Positions 33,692-42,704 of a DNA stretch of 64,000 nucleotides are shown here, in pieces. The stretch is taken from positions 34,079-98,078 of the forward strand of contig BBRT01000095.1 of the NCBI GenBank assembly GCA_001417715.1. Reading direction: 5' to 3'. The position numbers and the translations under genes are program-made. Below the pieces are notes generated by a model, which saw nothing but the letters and a program-made list of their open reading frames with translations, was not told the origin of the DNA and made no database searches. Position 1 is the stretch's first letter, and every line of letters starts with the position of its first letter. Origin of the DNA: Candidatus Symbiothrix dinenymphae (lineage in GTDB: Bacteria > Bacteroidota > Bacteroidia > Bacteroidales > Azobacteroidaceae).

Positions 33692-34627
33692 TTATAACCC
33701 AATTTCATATCTTAATTCTTTCAAATTCTTTTCAGCAGCATATAAATCTCCCAAACATTCATTTCCAATAAAATGGTAGCGATTATAATTTTCATACAAC
33801 GAAGTCATTACTTGATTATATTTTTTTGCATCGTTCGCAATGACATATAATCCAACATTAGAATAATCCATCAACGTTGCCATTCTGCCAACACCACTCC
33901 AAACACCGGTAGAAATTTCTACTTCAAAAGCGTATGCAGGGATAAAATTATTCCCTTTGGGGCGAAACCATAGCACATCAATTTGCCGCAAAAGATTGTA
34001 ATCTGAGAATTGCAGTTGCGGACAGATTTGCAATGTTGTTAATTCGTCAAGTTTTACTTCGTTGAATTTCCGTGATTTATCAGGACAAAATGTTTCATAA
34101 CCACGAATATTCCCAATTTCAATTAAACGCCCTTGTAATACGGAATGTAAACTTTCTTCAACCGTATTTTTTGTTTCTTCTTTAATTATTGGTGGCGACA
34201 AAAGCAAATTCCAATTGTTGATAAAATCTGCACAGTCAATTCTATTATTTTTGCCAGCTAAAACTATGTTTAAACCTCTGTCAATGTTAATTTTATATTC
34301 ACCGTTTCTGTCGTGGCTAATTTGTGGAAGATATTTGAATAATATTTTCGCAGGAATGATAACAACCTTATCCATTGAACCACAAATAAAAGCGACAAAA
34401 GGATTGTCAAGATTTGCAATTTCTTCTACTGTAAGATAATTTAAGCCAAAGAAATAACGTCTATTGCCTTCCGAAGCGGCTCGCACTAAAACATTTGCTT
34501 CACCAATGCTGTAAGTTCGTGATTTTAGAACTTTTATTAATTCAACATTAGCGTTAAAATGCTGTGCTTGTTCAAGAAATTGCGTAGCCAACAAGTCTGA
34601 ATTACTAAATCTATTTGTTGCATTCAT
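33692..34627 (-). CDS. Putative PD-(D/E)XK restriction endonuclease
   Basis: The 311-residue protein is not closely recognised. Its C-terminal half has a nuclease-like arrangement: LQGRLIEIGNIRGYETFCPD, then IDVLWFRP with a central Asp (about residue 223), and YAFEVEIS with an ExE in place of ExK (about 239). The N-terminal half (residues 1-150) is likely DNA-binding (EANVLVRAASEGNRRYFFGL). The ATG overlaps the preceding 60-residue gene by four bases. The locus is AT-rich and its putative methyltransferase partner is reduced to a fragment, which fits a decaying restriction system. The function is inferred from motif layout and neighbours. Confidence 0.5.
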   Translation of the reverse strand: MNATNRFSNSDLLATQFLEQAQHFNANVELIKVLKSRTYSIGEANVLVRAASEGNRRYFFGLNYLTVEEIANLDNPFVAFICGSMDKVVIIPAKILFKYLPQISHDRNGEYKINIDRGLNIVLAGKNNRIDCADFINNWNLLLSPPIIKEETKNTVEESLHSVLQGRLIEIGNIRGYETFCPDKSRKFNEVKLDELTTLQICPQLQFSDYNLLRQIDVLWFRPKGNNFIPAYAFEVEISTGVWSGVGRMATLMDYSNVGLYVIANDAKKYNQVMTSLYENYNRYHFIGNECLGDLYAAEKNLKELRYEIGL

Positions 34628-34806
34628 TTTTTTATCATTTCTGTAAAAATAGTATTGTAAATTATATGAATGGATTCACCTAATCCCCATTCAAAAGCAT
34701 CTTTGGCAATATCAATTTCTTCATCAGTTAATTTTCTGCCGATACTTTCGATTGCTTCGCTTTGTAAATCTTCAACAGTAATTTTGTATATAATATTATC
34801 TTCCAT
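34624..34806 (-). CDS. Small conserved-looking protein, 60 residues
   Basis: The acidic protein (KITVEDLQSEAIESIGRKLT, then DEEIDIAKDAFEWGL and a hydrophobic C-terminus) is not assigned to a family. It overlaps the nuclease gene by ATGA and lies 12 nt after the methyltransferase fragment, so it is part of the same small operon. A role as a control or accessory subunit is possible but not shown. Confidence 0.6.
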   Translation of the reverse strand: MEDNIIYKITVEDLQSEAIESIGRKLTDEEIDIAKDAFEWGLGESIHIIYNTIFTEMIKK

Positions 34807-34818
34807 AATTCTATGCTA

Positions 34819-34971
34819 CTAATTCAACTTGTCCGTGTGCCCGCCTAAAAAATATTTCACCAACTCAAGATAGGAAATATTAGACGGGGTTACATCCTTT
34901 CCGATATAGCCTGTAGCCCACTCGCTGGCTTCTTTGATTGTTAATAGTTCACTTGTTTCTGCCATTTTCAT
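34819..34971 (-). pseudogene. N-terminal remnant of a DNA methyltransferase (HTH segment)
   Basis: A 50-codon frame reads TIKEASEWATGYIGKDVTPSN then ISYL, the helix-turn-helix opening found in several type II DNA methyltransferases, which continues there with a target-reading helix. Here ISYL is joined directly to ELVKYFLGGHTDKLN, which resembles a segment found much further along in those enzymes, and then the frame stops. This looks like an internal deletion plus loss of the catalytic part. It has a good promoter (34985-34993) and leads the small operon. The alternative is a genuine small DNA-binding protein. Confidence 0.45.
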
Positions 34972-34984
34972 CCATTTTTCGGAT

Positions 34985-34993
34985 GCAAAGGTA
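34985..34993 (-). promoter_or_regulatory. Promoter of the decayed restriction operon
   Basis: TACCTTTGC on the minus strand, 14 nt upstream of the remnant's ATG. Confidence 0.65.
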
Positions 34994-35051
34994 CTCTTTT
35001 TTCAGCACATTTTTTTTGCACAAGCTCCCTATCCATCTCTTCGGCTCAGAA

Positions 35052-37328
35052 TTATTTTTTTACAACTATTTTCTGTGTAACTACTTTGCCTGCGCTAAAA
35101 ATCTTCACGATGTAGATGCCCTCGCTCAATGGGAGAAGATTTAAATTCGTGTCGCTCGCCACCAATTGTCCCAACAGGTTGTAGATTTCTACTTTGTTGA
35201 TGATGGCTCCGTCTACGGCTTCAATTCCTAAATACTGGCTGACTGTCAATGAGCGAGTTACTGCTGTTGCGGCATTGTAATTGGTGCTTGCTGCTTGTGT
35301 GGCTGTAATCTGCGCTGTGCCTGAGCGTAAAACCGTTACCATAGTGCCTGCGCCGGTGATTGATGCCACCGCCGGGGCATTGCTGGTGAACCGAATTGGT
35401 GTAGATGAATTGGTGCTGGTTGCCGTCAATTCAAATGGAACATCTCGGACAGTTTTCGCCTCCAACTCGGGGAATGTAATCACCGCGTCTGCTTTTGCTA
35501 CTGTCAGTGCCTGCTTTACGGTGTCCGCCGGCAAAGTGTAGAAATCGCCTGCTTGGGTGGCTACAATTTCGGCTACTCCTGCACCAACGATAGTCAGGAT
35601 GCTATCTGCAATCGTTGCTACGGCTGTGTTTTTACTTTCGTAGCTGATTATCAAACCTTTATCGGTTCTTCCGACGAGTGTGACCGGTGCGTCACCATAC
35701 GTTGCAGCCGCCAAAGCCTCAAAAGAAATCACCTGTTGTGCTTGCGAGCCGGGGATGGGATTGAGGTCGTGGTCTCCATAGTAATACTTTGTGATGCTCT
35801 CCAACTTCCAGTCACTCATTTCATAATCATAACCATACGCACGGGCAACATTTGGATTTCCATTCTCATCGTATGTGTAATCAATTTTACCCTTAGATAA
35901 CTCTTTCAATTCGCCATCGACCAATTGAGATGAAACAGACCCTGTTTGATAACCATGAGCCTCGTATGTATTTTCGTCTTTGAGGTGGCATACCCAATCG
36001 GTACCACCCCATTGATAAGTAGCATAAAAAAGTGAATTGTCATTACCATCCAATTGATATTCGTATTTGACTGACGGTATCCAAGTTTTGGTGGTGCTAT
36101 CCCACACATACTCAATGTATAGCGTTCGATTACCATTTGTATCGTATGCGTATTCCGATTTAATAGTTGTTCCCTTGCCCCTCTCCGCCGCGGCTACCCA
36201 ACCGGCACCATCCCAATCATAGTCTGCTGCTAAAAGTAGCTGTTTATTAGCATTATATTGTCGCTCCTCTTTTGTTGATGGTGCCCAAGAGCTGCCATCC
36301 CAGGTGTATCCAACAGTCAATGTGTCATTACCATTTGCATCGTATGCGTGTTCAAACTTGGAACCCCAGAGCCAACCGGAACCATCCCAAGTATAGTCAA
36401 CAGACAATGTTTTATTACTATTCGCATCGTATGCGTATTCGGACTTGGAAATACCCCTCCAATCAGTGCCATTCCAAGTGTATCTGGCATACAAGGTGCG
36501 ATTATCATTTGCATCGTATGCGTATTCCCATTTTTCTGTTTGGGTGCCATTGTCTGTCCTTATACTCTCCTCAACATTGCTGCCCGTGTATGTGTAGGCT
36601 AATTCAGACTTGTAATTTTCGACCCAATCAGCACTCGTGCTATCCCATAGATATTGCACCAGTGAAAGTAAATTACCATAACTGTCGTATGCTATTTGAG
36701 TTTTAGTAGAATTTATCCAATCGGTGCCACCCCAATTTTGGACAATAGACAACGTATCGCGTGCTTTAGCTTCGTATGCCCATTCAGTTTTCCTATAGTA
36801 TATGTAAGTCTTGGTGGCACTATCCCAAATGTACACAATTTGACAAGTTTGATTGCCGGTAGCATCGTATGTGTCTTCAAATTTGTTGTTTCCCGAACCG
36901 AGCCAAATGCGGTTTGCGCTATCCCAACCACCATAACCGGCATATAAAGTGCGATAGCCATTCGCATCGTATCCCATTTCCTGTTTGTTTACCCCTTGCC
37001 AATCAAAGCCATCCCAATTATATCGAGCATATAAAATTTGTTTTTCGTTGGCATCGTATGCGTACTCGCTTGTGGAAGCAAGGGCAACGGCAAAAGAGCC
37101 GGTTGAGTTATCCCAATTGCCGCCGGTATGTGAAATAATATGACCATAGTTGTCATATTCATATAATACTTTGCTAATCAACAGAGTGCTGTCAGCATTC
37201 CAACTCACAATACTATCCGGCAACTGACTTGTCCGGGTTGGTGGCGTTGCGACTGCTGCAAAACCAAACGGAACACTTGCCAACATTGGCAGTGCAACTG
37301 ATGCCATAAGTAGAATTGTCCTTTTCAT
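35052..37328 (-). CDS. Large secreted T9SS cargo protein with YD-like repeats
   Basis: The 758-residue protein has a signal peptide (about 1-25). Next come about 12 repeats of roughly 40 residues (65 to about 520) with the core YAYDANGNRTLYARYTWDG followed by a Trp and a lysine-rich turn (SKSEYAYD). Two bacterial Ig-like domains follow (about 540-690; ITFPELEAKTVRDVPFELTA), and the last 70 residues are a type A T9SS sorting domain (VEIYNLLGQLVASDTN, GIYIVKIFSAGKVVTQKIVV). The repeats recall RHS/YD repeats but are not classical ones. It would be exported, cleaved at its tail and anchored or released at the surface. The binding partner is unknown. Confidence 0.82.
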   Translation of the reverse strand: MKRTILLMASVALPMLASVPFGFAAVATPPTRTSQLPDSIVSWNADSTLLISKVLYEYDNYGHIISHTGGNWDNSTGSFAVALASTSEYAYDANEKQILYARYNWDGFDWQGVNKQEMGYDANGYRTLYAGYGGWDSANRIWLGSGNNKFEDTYDATGNQTCQIVYIWDSATKTYIYYRKTEWAYEAKARDTLSIVQNWGGTDWINSTKTQIAYDSYGNLLSLVQYLWDSTSADWVENYKSELAYTYTGSNVEESIRTDNGTQTEKWEYAYDANDNRTLYARYTWNGTDWRGISKSEYAYDANSNKTLSVDYTWDGSGWLWGSKFEHAYDANGNDTLTVGYTWDGSSWAPSTKEERQYNANKQLLLAADYDWDGAGWVAAAERGKGTTIKSEYAYDTNGNRTLYIEYVWDSTTKTWIPSVKYEYQLDGNDNSLFYATYQWGGTDWVCHLKDENTYEAHGYQTGSVSSQLVDGELKELSKGKIDYTYDENGNPNVARAYGYDYEMSDWKLESITKYYYGDHDLNPIPGSQAQQVISFEALAAATYGDAPVTLVGRTDKGLIISYESKNTAVATIADSILTIVGAGVAEIVATQAGDFYTLPADTVKQALTVAKADAVITFPELEAKTVRDVPFELTATSTNSSTPIRFTSNAPAVASITGAGTMVTVLRSGTAQITATQAASTNYNAATAVTRSLTVSQYLGIEAVDGAIINKVEIYNLLGQLVASDTNLNLLPLSEGIYIVKIFSAGKVVTQKIVVKK

Positions 37329-37349
37329 ACGTTTATATTTTTATGTGTT

Positions 37350-38819
37350 TTACTTTTTTTTCTGTTTTTTTGCCACAGTAGCCTTTGTGGTTTTCACCTT
37401 TTTGACTTTTGCTGCCTGCGCTGCGTTTGCTCTTGCGGCGGCAGCATCGCGTGCCTGATACGCTTTCCAACGTTCCATCACGTTTCGCACATAGCTTAAT
37501 GTTTCGCCCGGACGAAAATAGCCTTGCTTCACGACAGGGTCGTTGTAGTATTCGGGAATCATTTTCCAGCGGAGGGCGGCTGACACATTGTCTTCCCAGA
37601 CATTGGGATTTTTGTTGTATTTTTTTGCCAACGCGATGGCATCTCGGATATGCCCTGAGCCGGCGTTATAAGATGCCAAAATGAATTTGATGCGTTCTTC
37701 TTCGTTTTTGATACCTGCGAAATACTTGTCATTCAAGCGTTTAATCAAACGGGCAGCTGCCAAAATACTTGCTTCCACCTCATGCGTTTGCTCTTGCGTA
37801 ATACCCATAGAAGCAGCCGTTCGAGGCATCAGTCCCATCATCCCTTTAGCTCCTGCCCACGACTCCGATTGGGTGTGAAAACGTGACTCCTGATAGGCAA
37901 TTGCCGCCAACAGGCACCAATCCCATTGAATAGTATCTGCATATTTTTTGAAAGCCGCATCGTAAGGCGTGATATTGCCTTTGGGAATCTTGGGTACATT
38001 TTTGCCAAACGGATTTTTGCTTCGTTCAAAATAACGTTTGGCAATCGCCTGCGTGCGAGACGTTTTGGCATTTTCAGCAAACCATTCATCCAGTGCTTGT
38101 GCCAAAAGCGGCTCGGTGGGACGAACAGCCCACGATGAGCGTTGCGAAAAGCTCACATCCAATGCAATATTGATGTTGTTGTAATACGTTTTGTTCAGTT
38201 TTGCCAAAGCCGCATCGCTCACTGCATATCTAATTCGCCCGTCGGACACCATTTCGAGCAAATCTTCGGTTGAGAGCGAGTCTTCGTCCACGGTTTTGAT
38301 TTCAATGCCGCCGCCCACTTCTTCGTTCAGATTGCGAAGCCGTCGCTCATATTTGCTGTTTTTGACCACCCACACGGTCTTGCCAATCAGTTCGGTCACA
38401 TCGCGCACGGGTGTGTCGCCTTTGTTTGCCCGTTGCACAAGCACTTGATGGTCAATCACTTCACGCCCCGCATAGCGCAGTATTTCTTCGCCCTCAATAG
38501 TAATTGGAATGTTGTAGGCAATCAAATCGCCATCGCCGTTGAGCAACATTTCGGTCAATTTGGTTTCGCTTGCCACCGTCTGAATATTCAGCGTAAGACC
38601 TTGACTTTTAGCAAAATCACTCAACAATTCATATTCATATCCAAGCGGGTCGTCCCGATACACATAGTACGACATAGAGCCGGAAATCGTCAAAACATCC
38701 AAAGTTTCGCCCTGCAGAATTTGCGGCAAATCCCAGTCGCTATCCTCCTCCTTGCCACAATTCGTTGTCAAAATCAGCAAGGAAAGTACCCCAATCGCAC
38801 CATGAAAGCCTCTCTGCAT
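37350..38819 (-). CDS. MltF-like membrane-bound lytic murein transglycosylase (lipoprotein)
   Basis: The 489-residue protein begins with a lipoprotein signal ending LTTNC. Residues about 35-265 form a solute-binding-protein-3 domain (LLSDFAKSQGLTLNIQTV, YAVSDAALAKLNK). Residues about 295-430 form the SLT transglycosylase domain with the catalytic Glu in AAIAYQESRFH (about 308) and the GAKGMMGLMP and ILASYNAGSGHI motifs. The tail is Ala/Lys-rich. It cuts peptidoglycan glycan strands at the outer membrane side. ATG 38819 was chosen from the signal peptide and the promoter at 38843-38851; the longer frame to 39212 is antisense to ompA. Confidence 0.9.
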   Translation of the reverse strand: MQRGFHGAIGVLSLLILTTNCGKEEDSDWDLPQILQGETLDVLTISGSMSYYVYRDDPLGYEYELLSDFAKSQGLTLNIQTVASETKLTEMLLNGDGDLIAYNIPITIEGEEILRYAGREVIDHQVLVQRANKGDTPVRDVTELIGKTVWVVKNSKYERRLRNLNEEVGGGIEIKTVDEDSLSTEDLLEMVSDGRIRYAVSDAALAKLNKTYYNNINIALDVSFSQRSSWAVRPTEPLLAQALDEWFAENAKTSRTQAIAKRYFERSKNPFGKNVPKIPKGNITPYDAAFKKYADTIQWDWCLLAAIAYQESRFHTQSESWAGAKGMMGLMPRTAASMGITQEQTHEVEASILAAARLIKRLNDKYFAGIKNEEERIKFILASYNAGSGHIRDAIALAKKYNKNPNVWEDNVSAALRWKMIPEYYNDPVVKQGYFRPGETLSYVRNVMERWKAYQARDAAAARANAAQAAKVKKVKTTKATVAKKQKKK

Positions 38820-38842
38820 AACATTGTATTTAGAAATCGGGG

Positions 38843-38851
38843 GCAAAGATA
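38843..38851 (-). promoter_or_regulatory. Promoter of the MltF-like gene
   Basis: TATCTTTGC on the minus strand, 24 nt upstream of the ATG and divergent from the ompA promoter. Confidence 0.65.
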
Positions 38852-38927
38852 CGAAACTTTTATCATAGCTCTTCAATTTCAAATTTGTCGGCAAGCAAAA
38901 AAATTTGGTAGTTTCATTTAAATACAT

Positions 38928-38936
38928 TACTTTTGC
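38928..38936 (+). promoter_or_regulatory. Promoter of the OmpA-family gene
   Basis: TACTTTTGC with TTTG at 38904-38907 and a 20-nt spacer. Confidence 0.75.
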
Positions 38937-38964
38937 GGCGAATTTGGTTAATTTAGTTATCGGA

Positions 38965-40353
38965 ATGAAAAAAATATTTTTCACAACTGGATTTCTGCTT
39001 CTTGCTTGGGGCACTTTTGCACAGAGCGAGAGCCCTTTGGCTGTTGAAAGCCAATATCCATCCGATGCCCGCGCAAAAACGATGTATAATGGGGCTGTGG
39101 CAAAGCAAGTGGCTGACCCGCGCTTAAAAATCGCCGCCTCAGGTGTTACGTGGCTGACAGATGCTGCAAGTAGCAACTGGTTTGTGTCGGTGCAAGGTGG
39201 TTTGGGCGGCATTTTAAGCCAAGACGCTGATATGACGGGATTTCTGAATTTCCTTGATGAACAAAAAAAATATGATGCTCTTTGGCGACCTACATTCGGC
39301 GGCTCATTCGGTCGGTGGACTTCTCCGGTGTCCGGATGGCGTTTTTCCGGCTCTTATGGCACAGTGCAAGCTTTTGAACAAAACGGCAGTGCAATAGATA
39401 CGACTCAAAGCTATCTGTTATTTACCGCTGATTATATGTTGAACCTGAAAAATCTGTTCCTACCCTACAATCACAAAGGTTTCTTCAATCCTGTGGTGTA
39501 TGTAGGTGTCGGAATTATAAATATCAACGACACGGTGAGTGCCAGACACAAAGGCGGCATGAGTTTTGTCACAAAAGCTGGTGTGCAATTTAATTTCCGT
39601 GTTGCCGATGGCATCAATCTTTTTTTAGACCCGCAATTTGTTTTGATTCCGGCTATTGGTCATAAAAATTCTTCTTCGGCAATTAATTTTGATGCAATAT
39701 TTAATGTTAATCTTGGCGTGACCTACCGGTTCAATTTCCGTCATTTCATCAAGGCTCCTTTGTATAATCAGCCGGAATTGGATGCTTTGAATGCTGCTAT
39801 TAACACATTGACCGGAGAAGTTGAGGAATTGCGAAACCGACCGACAGCGTGTCCCGAATGCCCCGAATGTCCCGAAGAGAAGGTTGCGGAAGAGACTGTT
39901 ACATTCGACCCTGTATTTTTTCTGGTCAACAGCCATGTCGTGCGCGAAAATCAAATGCTGACCATCGCTAAAGCCGCCGACTATTTGAAAAATCATCCGG
40001 GTACAAAATTGGGATTACACTCCTTTGCGGACAAAGATAGCGGCACCTCCACTTACAATCAGAAGTTGTCGAAAAAGCGTGGTGAAGCCGTTGCAGAAGT
40101 GATGACAACACGGTTTAATGTGGCACGCGACCGTTTGGTTCTCAAGTTTTTTGGTGGTGATTTACAACCTTTCGAGGAAAAAGTGATGAATCGCGTCACC
40201 ATCTTTATCTATCCCGAAGGTGAAGGAGAAAAGCCGGAACCGGAAGAAGGTCTGGAAGAAGAAGCAGAAGTTGACGGTGAGTACATAGAAGAAGAACCGG
40301 AAACGGAAACGGATGTTCCGGAAACAACGGATATTCCAGTAAAGAATGACTAA
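38965..40353 (+). CDS. OmpA-family outer membrane protein
   Basis: The 462-residue protein has a signal peptide (1-20, ending WGTFAQ), an N-terminal beta-barrel (about 60-265), a coiled hinge with the CPECPECPEEK Cys/Pro motif, and the C-terminal OmpA domain that holds peptidoglycan (LNNHPGTKL-type NHPGTKLGLHSFADKDSGTS, NQKLSKKRGEAVAEVM). The last 45 residues are almost all Glu, Pro and Thr. It tethers the outer membrane to the wall. Its stop overlaps the tsaD 3' end by four bases on the opposite strand. Confidence 0.9.
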   Translation: MKKIFFTTGFLLLAWGTFAQSESPLAVESQYPSDARAKTMYNGAVAKQVADPRLKIAASGVTWLTDAASSNWFVSVQGGLGGILSQDADMTGFLNFLDEQKKYDALWRPTFGGSFGRWTSPVSGWRFSGSYGTVQAFEQNGSAIDTTQSYLLFTADYMLNLKNLFLPYNHKGFFNPVVYVGVGIININDTVSARHKGGMSFVTKAGVQFNFRVADGINLFLDPQFVLIPAIGHKNSSSAINFDAIFNVNLGVTYRFNFRHFIKAPLYNQPELDALNAAINTLTGEVEELRNRPTACPECPECPEEKVAEETVTFDPVFFLVNSHVVRENQMLTIAKAADYLKNHPGTKLGLHSFADKDSGTSTYNQKLSKKRGEAVAEVMTTRFNVARDRLVLKFFGGDLQPFEEKVMNRVTIFIYPEGEGEKPEPEEGLEEEAEVDGEYIEEEPETETDVPETTDIPVKND

Positions 40354-41384
40354 ATCACAACCCGCGAAAAAGGCACCGCCGACATCGGGCAAAAATCCTG
40401 ACCGGCAAACTTAAAAGTGCCCACCATCGCCACCATCGCCGCATTGTCGGTAGTGAATGCCAACGGCGGCAGGTGAATTTCCCAACCCCTTTTTTCAGCC
40501 GTTTCCTCCAGCGCATGACGCAATCCGGAATTGGCAGACACCCCTCCGGCAGCAGCTATTCTGCTGATTTTCAAATCATTAGATGCTTTCACCAATTTAT
40601 TTAGCAATATATCAATGATGGTGGCTTGCAGGACGGCGCACAAATCGGTGCGGTTTTGTTCGACGAATTGCGGATTAAGTTTCAGGTGGTCGCGCAAGAG
40701 GTAGAGAAAAGAGGTTTTTAGACCGCTGAAACTGTAATCATAGCCTGCAATTTGCGGTTTGTTCAACTTAAATGCTGTGGGGTTGCCCTCTTTCGCCAGT
40801 TTGTCGATTACCGGTCCGCCCGGATAGGGCAAGCCCATCACTTTCGCACACTTGTCAAACGCCTCGCCCGCCGCATCGTCAATCGTCTGCCCAACCACCT
40901 CCATATCGTTGCAGGCACGCACAAGGATGATTTGCGAATTGCCTCCGGACACCAGCAGGCACAAAAACGGAAACGCGGGCGGGTTGTAATCCTGCCCCTT
41001 TTGACGGATAAAATGCGCCAAAACATGCGCTTGCAGGTGGTTGACCTCAATCATCGGAATATCCAAAGCCGTCGCCAATCCTTTGGCAAACGAGGTGCCC
41101 ACCAGGAGCGACCCCAGCAAGCCCGGCCCGCGCGTGAATGCGATGGCAGACAAATCCGCTTTGTCTATTCCGGCTTGCTTAATTGCCTGATGCACAACGG
41201 GAATGATGTTTTGCTGATGTGCCCGCGAGGCCAATTCCGGCACCACGCCGCCATACGCCTCATGCACCTTCTGCCCCGCAATCACATTCGACAGCAACAC
41301 CCCATCACAGAGCACTGCTGCCGAAGTATCGTCGCAACTCGATTCTATTCCTAAAATTATTTTGTGAGCAATTTTATCGGACAA
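40350..41384 (-). CDS. tsaD: tRNA N6-threonylcarbamoyladenosine transferase TsaD
   Basis: The 344-residue enzyme moves the threonylcarbamoyl group to A37 of ANN-reading tRNAs. It shows ILGIESSCDDTSAAV, the metal-binding HxxxH in NHLQAHVLAHF, LVSGGNSQI, and DDAAGEAFDKCAKVMGLPYPGGP, all standard. Length is normal. The ROK kinase gene lies upstream on the same strand after a 22-nt gap. Confidence 0.96.
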   Translation of the reverse strand: MSDKIAHKIILGIESSCDDTSAAVLCDGVLLSNVIAGQKVHEAYGGVVPELASRAHQQNIIPVVHQAIKQAGIDKADLSAIAFTRGPGLLGSLLVGTSFAKGLATALDIPMIEVNHLQAHVLAHFIRQKGQDYNPPAFPFLCLLVSGGNSQIILVRACNDMEVVGQTIDDAAGEAFDKCAKVMGLPYPGGPVIDKLAKEGNPTAFKLNKPQIAGYDYSFSGLKTSFLYLLRDHLKLNPQFVEQNRTDLCAVLQATIIDILLNKLVKASNDLKISRIAAAGGVSANSGLRHALEETAEKRGWEIHLPPLAFTTDNAAMVAMVGTFKFAGQDFCPMSAVPFSRVVI

Positions 41385-41406
41385 AACCGTATGTTTTTTT
41401 AGTAAT

Positions 41407-42366
41407 CTATTTTATGTCCCAAGCCAACGCACTCGCGCCCAACACTGCCGCATCGCTTTCGGGCAAATCGGACATGAGCAATTTGGTTTTCCCTTTGAAA
41501 ATGCCCAACGAGTGCTCTGTCATCGCCTGTTGAATAGGCTCCATGATAAATTTGCCGGCTTTGGAAAGTCCGCCAAACAGCACAATGGCTTCGGGGCTGG
41601 AAAATGCGATGAAATTGGCAAATGCCTCGCCCAAAATGCGCCCTGTCTCTTTGAAAATGTCGATTGCCACTTTGTCGCCCTTCACTGCCGCATCGTAAAC
41701 GTCTTTGGAGGTTACGTTGTTGATGTCCAATTGGGCTAACAGGCTTTTGGTGCCGCCGGTTTCGATAAGTTCTTTGGCAGTGCGTGCCACACCGGTTGCC
41801 GAAGCGTAGGCTTCCAAACAGCCTTTGCGACCACAGCCGCACAGCCGCCCGTTTTTCTCAACAGTCACATGCCCCAATTCGCCGGCAAACCCGTCATGAC
41901 CATATACTAATGTGCCGTTCACAACAATGCCGCTACCGACACCCGTCCCCAGCGTAATCATGATGAAGTTTTTCATGCCTTTCGCCGCGCCGTAGGTCAT
42001 TTCACCGATGGCTGCCGCGTTGGCATCGTTGGTGAGAACGGTCGGAATGCCCGTTGCCGAGCTCAACATAGTGGCTAACGGTATCACACGCTCGTGCGCC
42101 CAACTGATGTTGGGAGCATCCTCGATAGTGCCCTTGTAAAAATTGCCGTTGGGTGCGCCCATCCCAATGCCGTTGAACTGGGCTTTTCCTCCGACTTTTT
42201 CAATCAACTTATTGAGTTCAACAGAAAGCGTTGCACAATAAGTCTCGGCAGTTTCACTCGGGCTTTTAATTCGCCCCGACTCAATAATTTTTCCTCGCGC
42301 ATCAACGACCCCAAACACCGTATTCGTGCCGCCGACATCAATCCCCATTACATAAGGTGTGCTCAT
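41407..42366 (-). CDS. ROK-family sugar kinase (glucokinase-like)
   Basis: The 319-residue cytoplasmic kinase has the ATP motif GIDVGGTNTVFGVVD, the catalytic VLTNDANAAAIGE, the ROK zinc site ELGHVTVEKNGRLCGCGRKG followed by CLEAYAS, and VLFGGLSKAGKF. It most likely phosphorylates glucose, though N-acetylated sugars or other hexoses are possible within the family. It lies in a minus-strand run hpf-ROK-tsaD, 13 nt after hpf. Confidence 0.93.
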   Translation of the reverse strand: MSTPYVMGIDVGGTNTVFGVVDARGKIIESGRIKSPSETAETYCATLSVELNKLIEKVGGKAQFNGIGMGAPNGNFYKGTIEDAPNISWAHERVIPLATMLSSATGIPTVLTNDANAAAIGEMTYGAAKGMKNFIMITLGTGVGSGIVVNGTLVYGHDGFAGELGHVTVEKNGRLCGCGRKGCLEAYASATGVARTAKELIETGGTKSLLAQLDINNVTSKDVYDAAVKGDKVAIDIFKETGRILGEAFANFIAFSSPEAIVLFGGLSKAGKFIMEPIQQAMTEHSLGIFKGKTKLLMSDLPESDAAVLGASALAWDIK

Positions 42367-42379
42367 ATATTTTTAATTT

Positions 42380-42679
42380 TTAATTGTTAGTACTCTTTTC
42401 TTTCTGCTTCAACACTTGGCGTTCGATTTTCTCTACGCACGAGAGAACAGCCGCTTCAAACGTGTCTGACACTTCTTTTGCAAACGAATCGTAACCCGAA
42501 GCCAGCAATTTGATGCTTGCCTCCTTGTTGTTGTTCGTTTCGGGCTTGATGAGTTTCAACGTGACATCGACAACCGCCGAATCATCAGTGATTTTTGCCA
42601 GACGACTTACTTTTTTCCCTACAAATTTTTCTAACTTCTCACCCATTTCAAAATGGATGGGATGAATTGCAAATTCCAT
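42380..42679 (-). CDS. hpf: Ribosome hibernation promoting factor, short form
   Basis: The 99-residue protein has the HPF/RaiA fold: FEMGEKLEKFVGKKVSRLAK, then the strand VVDVTLKL, and the final helix VSDTFEAAVLSCVEKIERQVLK. It blocks ribosomes in stationary phase. It ends a cluster rpsU-xerC-hpf that is common in Bacteroidota and links translation and hibernation genes. Confidence 0.9.
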   Translation of the reverse strand: MEFAIHPIHFEMGEKLEKFVGKKVSRLAKITDDSAVVDVTLKLIKPETNNNKEASIKLLASGYDSFAKEVSDTFEAAVLSCVEKIERQVLKQKEKSTNN

Positions 42680-42704
42680 ATTAACCTCCTTGTTTTTATG
42701 CCAC

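Noticed and set aside
38822..39212. N-terminal extension of the MltF-like protein
   Set aside because: It runs antisense through ompA and its promoter; the lipoprotein signal defines the start at 38819.
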